A program made the position numbers and the translations under genes. Positions 56,100 through 64,000 of a DNA stretch of 64,000 nucleotides are shown here, in pieces. Origin of the DNA: Ariolimax columbianus (taxonomy: Eukaryota; Mollusca; Gastropoda; Stylommatophora; Arionidae); assembly GCA_036924085.1 (NCBI GenBank), contig JAVGWX010000006.1, positions 36,755,533-36,819,532 on the forward strand. The letters are read 5' to 3'. The first letter of the stretch is position 1. Each line of letters begins with the position of its first letter. The notes under the pieces are model-generated. The model did no database searches. It had not been told where the DNA came from and saw only the letters and a program-made list of their open reading frames with translations.

Positions 56100-57458
56100 C
56101 ACATTTTGGTACAAGGGAATGAGGATAACTTAAAGTATGCCTCCAATACAAGCTGTGGGCCAGTGCAACTAAGCCTCTAGCACTTCATCCCCGACAGTTG
56201 CGTCTCCTATGAAACTATCACTACCGTTACCTTACTTCTTTGTTCACTCTTTTTGTATTTATCGTATTTTACAATATGACCTGCGATATCTTCGTATTTC
56301 AGTACGGTTCATCAGCTCCATACAAACTATTATTCTGGTTCAACTCTTCCAAACACTGCCGTCAAACTACGTTTTGTTTCTCCTATATGTAATATTACAT
56401 ATGACTTAATAGAGACATCAGCGCAGAGTATTCAGATTTTGGGACATCAAAAACACTCACTTCGTCTCTTAGTAGAGACAGTTTCACCTCCACAAAATTC
56501 GAAACCGAACATTTGAAGTGTGTTACGCATGTTTTTGGTGCATTTATTTAGAATGAAAAGCTCATCTTCAACTACACTTCCGGCTATTGCAGTGTGAAAC
56601 TAAAAAGTCACCATGCAGGATTCCAGGACTCGAACGGATAACAAATAATTATAACACTATAATCTGCCAGGGAAGTCCTGATAGACTATTAAAGAAAGTT
56701 GAACATCGTGCCAGTTACACCATACTGTATAATATATAAGCTACAAGGAAAAAAAAAGAAGACCATTGTAGAAGACACTACGTAACACATCATTCTTCCA
56801 GTATTCAGCCACGAGAATTACCCTGTCACTGGCACTCAACAGATCATCCATGCTCAAGTCTCCGGAAGGTTTGGGCAGATCATCAGATGGTCCTGGTCGT
56901 GTGTTACTCTACATTCGCATTTCATCATCCCTGTATCACCATCTGTTCAGGTTGTTCCTGCATCGTGATACACCAGTTCGAAGTCTATTTAGTGACTTCT
57001 ATGTTGCGTGGGGCAGGAGATGTTCATGCGCAGGTTCCTCCCGTTACTAGATCAAGGGGACCTATGTCAGCTGTTTCCAACTTTCGATGCATCGATTTCC
57101 TGTACTAGTCTGTAGGGGCTGGGTTGTCTGTAAGAGAAACGACTCAAGTAAATCATACCCATGTACCTCGTTTCATTGCAGTAGTTCGGTTTAAGTGCCA
57201 TCTCCACGTCGAAGCTTGGCTGCAATGTATCTCCAACGTCCACTGTATCGTGCCTTGATGACACGATCAGGTAGGCTTTTGCCTGTCCATCTTTTGAGGT
57301 TAGCCTACTACTTATATATTTGTTTACCTCTGCGCATTTTTCTTGTACATTTCCCTTCCAATATTGTTTTCAGCAAGGTGTTATGTTTGTTGTTTTTTTT
57401 GTATGTGGCAAAACATCATAATTATCGAACTCTGATTTCGTTCATCAATTCGCTTTAT
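56100..57458. other. RPL34 upstream region, nothing firm
   Basis: An ETS-type ACTTCCGG occurs at 56574-56581 in a region without repeats. 57066-57290 (-) has a protein-like but unidentified frame. Nothing else is supportable. Confidence 0.3.
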
Positions 57459-57820
57459 GGGATCAAGGGCCTGAGAAGTACTTGAGCTGTAGAAGTTAAC
57501 CACCCAAAGCTCATTGCTAGCGTCAAGGCCAGCGACCTAGAGCTGTCAAGATCATTTCTTCACCTCCACGTGATGGTGCTGGATAACAGGCTGCAACAGG
57601 ACAGACTGGTTACGGAGAAGCGATAGAAAAGGGAAGGCTGATCTGGTACCTAAAAATGCCATGGTGAAGTCGGATGTGTCGGACCGAAAGGCGGAAATAG
57701 TGAAGTCAAGTTGTAAACTTCCACACAACTCATTCCGTTCTCCGGACATCCTGCTACTTGTAAAGCCATTTTCAGGGCTTAGTAGCGGAAGTTTGAGAAC
57801 GAACGACGAAAAAGAAGAAA
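57459..57820 (+). mobile_element. SINE-A, diverged
   Basis: All blocks present, tail GAACGACGAAAAAGAAG. Confidence 0.78.
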
Positions 57821-57888
57821 ATATTTGCTTTGCATCCATAATTTCTACGAGACACTTTATAGGTTTTCTTAGCATGAAGTGCGCCCCA

Positions 57889-57889
57889 T

Positions 57890-57947
<58 letters not shown>

Positions 57948-57950
57948 TAT
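57889..57950. repeat. TA microsatellite
   Basis: About 60 bases of AT dinucleotides with two interruptions. Confidence 0.9.
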
Positions 57951-57951
57951 G

Positions 57952-58307
57952 GCTTATCTTGGCTTCATTCGTTCTCAATCTCCCGCTACCAAGCCCTGAA
58001 AAGGGCTTAAGTAGCAGAATGTAGTCCAGAGAACCGAATGGGTTGTATCGTAGTTTACAGCTTGACTGCGATCTTTACACCTTTCGGTCCGACGCATCCT
58101 TCAGCTTGGAGTTATTGAGTACCAGGTTACCTTACCTCTTCAATACCTTCTACTTAAACAGTCTGCTCTGCTGCAGTCTGCTATCCAGGATCACCGCGTG
58201 GATGTGTAGAAGGGTCTTGGTAGCTCAGGTTCTCTGGCCCTGACGCTAGTAGTCAGCTTTGGGTAGCTGACCGCTGCAACTCATGCGCTGCTTAACGTCT
58301 TGATCCC
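57952..58307 (-). mobile_element. SINE-A, near full length
   Basis: Minus-strand copy. With the copy at 57459 it forms a tail-to-tail pair around the TA tract. Confidence 0.82.
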
Positions 58308-58429
58308 AATCAATACATGTAACTGTTATTCTTTCCTTGAATCACACATTCACATACTTCTTGTTCACTCTGAGCCAGTACGCATCCTTAATGCGCTCCG
58401 CCCTTTACATCTATACATGATGACTAAAG

Positions 58430-58950
58430 TCTGACAGATCTTACAATGGCAGTTTGTAAAGACCTGCCGGTCTAAACCTATTTTTATTATCTTGATCTTG
58501 ATAACTCTTTCCCCTGCGTAGCTGTAGGTCCAAACTTCGTCTCCAGTGGACCCTGTCTTGGGCCACGGAAGTCCAGTGCGTGGTAAGTGCTCCTCTAAAG
58601 GCGTCTCGAATGTTGCAGCGTACAGCAAGGGAGTCTGACCAACGCATTGAAGGTCTTTCACGCCGTTTCTTCTTACCTCAGGGGTACCAGGCTGCTGTCG
58701 CTGTGCTCCATCGACCATTGTTTCGTCGTAACAAATAACCTGCCCATCTATGTTTTGCCTTGTCTGCGTGGATTAACGCATCATTCACCAGGGACAATCG
58801 TCTTATGTGAGAATTGTGGAGACCTTGCATACGTTGGTTACGGAAAGTGATTCCAACTAATACTCTCAAGAGAGGCCTTAATCACTGTCAATTTCATCGT
58901 CTAGTTATTTTGTTAGTGTCCACGTCTCGGCACTGTACCACATATTTTTT
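58430..58950 (-). mobile_element. RTE-like C-terminal fragment
   Basis: Minus frames give WYSAETWTLTK (58910-58945), KHRWAGYLLRRNNGRWSTA and NIRDAFRGALTTHWTSVAQD followed by RVHWRRSL, the standard end of an RTE-like ORF. Confidence 0.75.
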
Positions 58951-59159
58951 TTTATTATAGAGGAACCAATTGGAAAGTTATTAGGTAATAGGTCCAAAAC
59001 TACTACTACATGTACAGATCCAGGTACATTATCATGGCCAGTAAGCTATCCTGATGATCTTGAGGAACCGTTCATCATCGTATCTTCGAGTCCCAACTCC
59101 GTCTCCAGTGGGCTAATAATAATAATAGCTGTCCGTCGTTGTCGATGAGGACCGTCGAC

Positions 59160-59440
59160 ATCCTCCTTGTCACAGATTTCCCTGTTGGGTGTGGGTGCGC
59201 ATGTGGCTGAACAGGCCAATGCGGGCACGAAAACATCTGCTACATATCGGGCATACGAGGTTTGTAGAAGGTGATGGTGTTCCCGCTGTTCGGGATTTCC
59301 GAGTCTCAACACGGTCGTCTTCGCCGGTAGCTACACCCGATTTGACTGCGCTTCTCCCGTCAGATCTGTTTTGCGCAAGACATTCCCAGATGTCGATGTC
59401 TATCTGGCAACTTTTCAGTGAGTCCTTCATACCGTCTTTA
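59160..59440 (-). mobile_element. LINE C-terminal fragment with C2H2 zinc finger
   Basis: Minus frame encodes YKDGMKDSLKSCQIDIDIW..LAQNRSDGRSAV, then CPICSRCFRARIGLFSHMRT ending in H-T. This finger is a retroelement domain, not a host zinc-finger gene. Confidence 0.75.
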
Positions 59441-59586
59441 TACCTATTCAATAAACTGAAGATAGGTGGCACTGACGAATGCACTTATGGTACCGGGAAA
59501 AAAGACCGCTGAACATCTGCTGCAAAACTGCCCGACATACGAGGACCAGAGAAAGCAGATGTGGCCATCACCAGTGGCAACACTAG

Positions 59587-60522
59587 CCTTTAGCACGCCA
59601 GATGTTTTTAAAAAAAAATTTGACCTAATTAATTTTCTGAATTTGTCGCTATGGTAGTATCTTTCAAAATTTTTAATTTTTATGTATGTTTGTCAATAAA
59701 TTTGATTTTCTTGCGTGTAGACACACAATAGCATAACTAACATGTGAGTGTTATTGTTTTTGTTGTGTGTTTGTTAGTTTTTGAGATACAAAAAGGTGAA
59801 GATGAAAATTTATGAAAATCTCGGAAAGAATTTGGGCTCGACCACTAGGCCAAGTCGCTTCGATAGAAAACCATGGAAACCACAACAACGTATCGATACT
59901 GTGTTTACAATATCGACACAACTGTTTGTTTCCAATTCAAACGTAGTTCTTTCATTTAAACAAACATGGGGACGGCGTGGCCTAGTGGATAAGTGGCACG
60001 GCTCACAATCCGAAGGTGCTGGGTTCGATCCCCATCATAGCACCGGCCGTTACCCCGGGAAAGCAAACCCTTAGAAAATGCAGGAGGAAGCAGACCCTTA
60101 CATAAAAATGCATGCTGAAGTCGGATGCATTGGGCCGACAGGCGCAAAATAAAAACCACAGTGCAACGCACACCGCCTTGGGGATTAGAGAAATAAGGCG
60201 AACGCAAAAAAAAATTAAAAATTTAAACAAACAAAATAAACAGATCTACTCGAGAAAGATCTTTCCCAACAACCTACTTCCCCTTTCTACAAAAAGTCGG
60301 CTTGCTCCAAACGGCGCATACAAAATGAAAACTGTTCAGAAGCCATTTGTAATCGAACATACGATACTTTAACTGGCAAAATATCGTGTATATGTGGAGG
60401 ATGTATTCAGCAGTAAAAAATGGCTGTCGGGAGTGACTCCGTTCAAAAAACAAAAATTTCTCCGTACACCGTTTTTGTAGGCCAAGTGTGTCAAGTAGCA
60501 CTTGACCGTGGGGTGCTAAAGG
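59587..60522 (+). mobile_element. Family E element with terminal inverted repeats
   Basis: Ends CCTTTAGCAC and GTGCTAAAGG are perfect inverted repeats, with similarity extending to 14 bases. CTAG is duplicated at 59583-59586 and 60523-60526; a TA duplication with 11-bp repeats is equally possible. About 670 bp without its SINE; no transposase. Confidence 0.85.
59954..60232 (+). mobile_element. SINE-B inside family E, 12-bp target duplication
   Basis: ATTTAAACAAAC at 59954-59965 and 60221-60232 brackets a complete SINE-B with A box TGGCCTAGTGG and B box GGTTCGATCCCC. The empty site exists at 13191-13202. Confidence 0.92.
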
Positions 60523-60634
60523 CTAGACAAGCTCTATGGCAGTGTCGACAGCCTCAGGATGACCGCTGCTTTTTTTCGAAAAAATACGGGTTGACGTTTG
60601 ACAGCGTACGAAGAAGAAGAAGAAGAAGAAGAAG

Positions 60635-60775
60635 GACCGAAAGGTGCAAATATCGCAGTCAAACTGTAAACTACGACACAACGCATTCCGTTCTCTGGAC
60701 TACATTCTGCTACTTAAGCTCTTTCAGAGTTTGGTAGTGGGAGATTGAGAGCGAACTAAGCCAAACCAAGCCAAA
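60635..60775 (+). mobile_element. SINE-A, 5'-truncated
   Basis: Begins at GGACCGAAAGGTGCAAATAT immediately after the LINE's GAA tail and ends with AAGCCAAACCAAGCC. Confidence 0.8.
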
Positions 60776-60989
60776 TGAATTTATCATGAGGCTTCTGCGC
60801 ATCATCAGGTGAGACGCTGTAGCTAATTTAAATTATACTTAAGCCCAGCACTGTACGTTTGTAGAATATGTCTAGCGTTACTTTATTAGCGTGATGTTAC
60901 AAGTTTGGCGCCATAAAGTGGTCGTACCCATATGCTCGTACGCGCGCGTAAACATCGAGAAGGTCAGAGCAGCGACCAACTATCAAATG

Positions 60990-62260
60990 GGAAGGTTGCA
61001 GTTGCGGAAAAGTCCAGGGAAAAGTCTCGTGAGCCGAACCATCGCTTTTATGTCGCCTTCATTGACATTGACAAAGGCATTTGATTTGGTTAGTAGAGAT
61101 GTCCTCTTCAAAATCCTCTCTAAAATAGGTTGCCAAAACAAATTGCTGCGACTAATAATATCGTTCTATAAGGGCATTGCAGGAACATTCCAATGTGATG
61201 GTAGCATTTCACAACCATTTGGTATTTGAAGTGGTGTTAAGCAGGGCTGTGTTCTGGTTCCGACATTGTTCGGAATCGTCTTTGTTCTGTTATTGAAACA
61301 CGCATTTGGTAACGCAAATGAAGGAATCTGCCCTCACACCAGGTTGGATGGTAGGGTTGTTTAACCTTGCAAGGCTCAAGGCCAAAACGAAGATCAGGGA
61401 GATCACCACCAGGAACCTACTTTTCGCTGATGATGCTGCCATTGTTACCCACGGTGAGCAGGAACTTCAGAGATTGATGGATCGCCTCTCCCAGGCTTGC
61501 AACGATTTTGGTCTCACAATAAGTCTCAACAAAACAAATGTTCTAGGACAGGAAGTAGATGCCAAGCCAAGTCTGAGCATCGATATTTATGAACTGGTAA
61601 CTGTACACAATTCACAAACCTGGGATCCCTCATCAACGACAAGCTCTCTCTAGAGACCCAGAAATAGACAATCGCATTGGCAAAGCTGCTCCTACATTTT
61701 TTCGTCTCACAGCGAGTGTTTGGAAAAACCAGAAACTGGCAATTAAAACCAAGGTCATAGCGTACAACGTATGTTTTGTCAGCACATTTCTAAATGGCAG
61801 TCAGACTTTGACAACTTACGGTGCTACGCCAAATAAGAGCACATGTTTAACATCTTCCATCTACGGCGCTTGCGATCAATTCTTGGAAATACATGGAGGG
61901 GCAGAGCGACAAATACATAGGTGCACCCTTGCATCGGTGTCTCAAGCATGTACACTCTCCTTAGGCAGCGAAGACTACAATGGCTTGGTCATGTTCATCA
62001 CATGAAAGATGGTCGCATTCCCAAAGATATCTTCTGTGGACAGTTGGCGAAAGAACGGCCGACTATAGTTGAGGTTCAAAGATGGGTATAAGCGTGATAT
62101 GAAGGCCATGGACATGAATCTGACATCTTGGGAAGACGAAGCTGCAGAACGATCCAAGTGAAGATGTACCCTAAATGACCACCTCACGCTTGGTAAAGAG
62201 AAACTCTTGCAACCCAGAGAAGTGAAAAGACAACGCCGCAAGGAGAAAGACAACAGAAGA
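60990..62260 (+). mobile_element. Non-LTR RT fragment, decayed
   Basis: Frames give LTKAFDLVSRDVLFKILSKI, GVKQGCVLVPTLFGIV, LFNLARLKAKTKIREITTRN, LLFADDAAIVTHGEQELQRL (catalytic FADD near 61422) and GLTISLNKTNVL. C-terminal remnants include RFKDGYKRDMKAMD near 62080. Multiple stops and shifts. Confidence 0.82.
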
Positions 62261-63145
62261 CAAATATACTTTTTTGTGTTCACCACCAAGTCATATCATC
62301 CTATAGTCAGTCATGATTGAAATGGTCTACTATTTTACTATATACATGCTCGTGCGCAAGCGTGTGTGTGTATATCTATTAATACATCATCCGAGTGATA
62401 CCGGGTTAAAAAGAAAAGAACAGTTGTAACCTTCTATGCATGTCGTAAAAGTCGACTGAAGAGGTTTGTACATGAGTCTAGCAAGTTGTAGCAACCTCCT
62501 AGTGTAAACTCATTGTTATCTAATCCACCACTGCAAATGCCAGTTTACAGGTCCTCTGTAGATGCAGGGCTGCCAAACGCCGTATTTAGTACATTCTGTG
62601 TTAAAGGCTCTACCAGTGTCCATACCGTTAGTGACTAAAAACAAACTAAAAATCTGTCCTTTTTTGATTTATCGCGCAGTTAAATGAAAAGCAAACTAAA
62701 AGGGTAAGACACATTTGTTTATTGATAACAAACAGGGCTAGCTTTCGTTAAGTATGTGGTAAATTTGTAACAATTATTCATTGTGCAGTGGCTGCATTGT
62801 AAGCGAACATAACGATATAGAAAACAAAACGCGCGCACATGTGCATAGTTTAGTAATGTCTTAAAAAAAAAATTTCACTTGTGTTCACCGCCTATTATAT
62901 AGTTCGGTCGTAAATGACTTTATTTGATTTAGTATTGTTGTATTTAAAGGACACGATTTTCGTGGAGGCATGTGAAAGAAAAATCTATAATTAGAAAGTG
63001 TAATTAACTAATTTCAATGTTGGTAGCCTGCGGGAAGTTTTTGGCATGTAAGTCTTCTACGTGAAAAGAAAGTGATAGTAGTAAGGCACAACAAAGTTGC
63101 AACGTTGAAGAGTTCCACAGATCAGTGTGAAACCACATCGAGAGA
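62261..63145. other. HADH upstream region
   Basis: AT-rich, no TATA or initiator that I can fix. 62420-62470 resembles the TGTCGTAAAAGTCGACT dispersed sequence seen near 35930. Confidence 0.3.
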
Positions 63146-63262
63146 ATGGTGTTTGCAACGAAATATGTTGTTAGAGCTTTTTCTACATCACTTGGACGTT
63201 TCAGTCCCATAAAAACAGTTACCATTATTGGTAGTGGGCTGATGGGTTCTGGAATTGCACAG
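63146..63262 (+). CDS. HADH: 3-hydroxyacyl-CoA dehydrogenase (HADH), first coding exon, gene continues beyond window
   Basis: 39 codons in phase 0, then donor CAG|GTATCT. MVFATKYVVRAFSTSLGRF is an amphipathic, Arg/Ser-rich mitochondrial presequence without acidic residues. KTVTIIGSGLMGSGIAQ is the NAD-binding beta strand and GxGxxG turn of short-chain L-3-hydroxyacyl-CoA dehydrogenase. The enzyme oxidises L-3-hydroxyacyl-CoA in the mitochondrial matrix, third step of beta-oxidation. Remaining exons are not in the window; the following intron carries a SINE-A. A crystallin-lambda or multifunctional-protein relative is less likely because of the presequence. Confidence 0.85.
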
Positions 63263-63676
63263 GTATCTTTTTCATAACAATAGCATTTGTATAGTCATAG
63301 AATATCAATGTTCCACAGTGACACTGAACTGAATCTACGAAATCTAATCATCATGGTTTATGAATGATCAACCAGTTTGAGTCTATCTTGAACTTCGACC
63401 TCAAGTATTGTACTTTGTATCTAGTAACTTAGTAAGCTACTAATACAGATATGATTTTTCTTATAATTTTGCTGTTGCATACAGAACAGTATGAGTATAG
63501 CAACTACTCTAGCATGTCACATTTGGACTTGAAAGCGGCTTTATTTATAATTAATTAATAATAATTACTAACAATATTAAAAGTAATTAGACTGTTCATA
63601 GACTAAACTGACTGCTTCTTGAATAGAAAAGTCGTAATATTTCTTCAACATTAGAAAAAAACAACAATGAATATTA
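63263..63676. other. HADH intron 1, nothing recognised
   Basis: AT-rich sequence without further exon. Confidence 0.4.
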
Positions 63677-64000
63677 GGGATCAAGACGCTGAGCAGCGCA
63701 TGAGCTGCAGTGGTCAGCGACCCATCCATACTGCCCATGGCCATAGCTGACTGCTAGCGTCAGGACCTGCGAACCAGAGCTGCCAAGACCGTTCTACACC
63801 ACCACGCGGTGATCCTGGATAACAGGCTGCAGCAGGGCAGACTGGCTAAGGAGAAATGATCGAAGAGGGAATGCTAACCCGGTACTCAAAAAATGCTTGC
63901 TGATGTCGGTTGTGTTGGACCGAAAGGTGCAAATATTGCAGTCAAGCTGTATACTACGACACAATGCAATCCATTCTCTGGACTACATTCTGCTACTTAA
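63677..64000 (+). mobile_element. SINE-A, cut by window end
   Basis: Head GGGATCAAGACGCTGAGCAG through the TGGACTACATTCTGCTACTT block, in HADH intron 1. Confidence 0.85.

Larger units (their letters stand above)
59443..60634 (+). mobile_element. I-group LINE 3' end split by family E
   Basis: 59443-59586 and 60527-60634 join to a continuous LINE 3' end like that at 54265-54487, finishing GCGTACGAAGAAGAAGAAG. Confidence 0.85.

Noticed and set aside
56615..56695. tRNA-like segment on the minus strand (GTTCGAGTCC box)
   Set aside because: Only part of the acceptor stem pairs and the T arm does not, so I cannot support a tRNA gene.
59170..59300. Host C2H2 zinc-finger gene
   Set aside because: The finger follows a W..LAQ.R..WR-type segment diagnostic of a LINE ORF C-terminus.
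5422..63262. Metabolic gene cluster linking the SDR and HADH genes
   Set aside because: They are about 37 kb apart with an unrelated gene and RPL34 between; eukaryotic adjacency alone is not evidence.

Overview
This is a repeat-choked stretch of an animal nuclear genome. Intron-split genes with metazoan splice signals, an RPL34 gene with a TOP-like first exon, tRNA-derived SINEs, RNase-H-bearing non-LTR retrotransposons and many minisatellites all fit an invertebrate, most likely a lophotrochozoan such as a gastropod mollusc. The species cannot be named from the sequence. There is nothing bacterial, no CRISPR array and no operon.

Four host genes can be supported. (1) A complete SDR9C-family oxidoreductase (BDH1/retinol-dehydrogenase type) lies on + in six coding exons, 5422-26435. 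I joined them by hand into 1032 nt, 343 codons plus stop, with every junction in frame. (2) A single-exon type II membrane protein on +, 36348-37760, resembles the invertebrate DUF1647-type family. (3) RPL34 lies on -, 55411 to 48415, with four coding exons (114 aa), a probable 29-nt TOP leader exon at 56037-56009 and a poly(A) signal at 48403-48398. (4) The first coding exon of a mitochondrial short-chain 3-hydroxyacyl-CoA dehydrogenase (HADH) lies on + at 63146-63262; the rest runs off the window. The SDR and HADH products could both act in fatty-acid or ketone oxidation, but nothing shows that they are linked.

The remainder is mobile and tandem DNA. SINE-A (about 360-400 bp, over 20 copies, tail often GAA-rich) and SINE-B (about 240 bp, tRNA-derived, with clear A and B boxes) share a central segment around TGCTGAAGTCGGATG. 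I-group LINE copies with RNase H occur as one nearly full-coding copy (6911-10510, 10-bp target duplication) and many 3' fragments. There are also decayed RTE-like RT fragments, a piggyBac remnant, a probable pogo remnant, a TIR-bearing non-autonomous element, a fold-back element and a family D repeat.

The most interesting theme is local birth of tandem repeats from dispersed elements and even from an exon. Two parts of SINE-A expanded into 33-bp and 49-bp arrays. A single-copy segment of family D became a roughly 31-copy 26-bp array. A fold-back family end resembles the unit of a 37-bp array. A decayed partial copy of SDR exon 3 carries an internal 41-bp array. A 71-bp tandem duplication has copied the exon 5 splice donor. 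Nested insertions with readable target duplications give a relative order of element activity.
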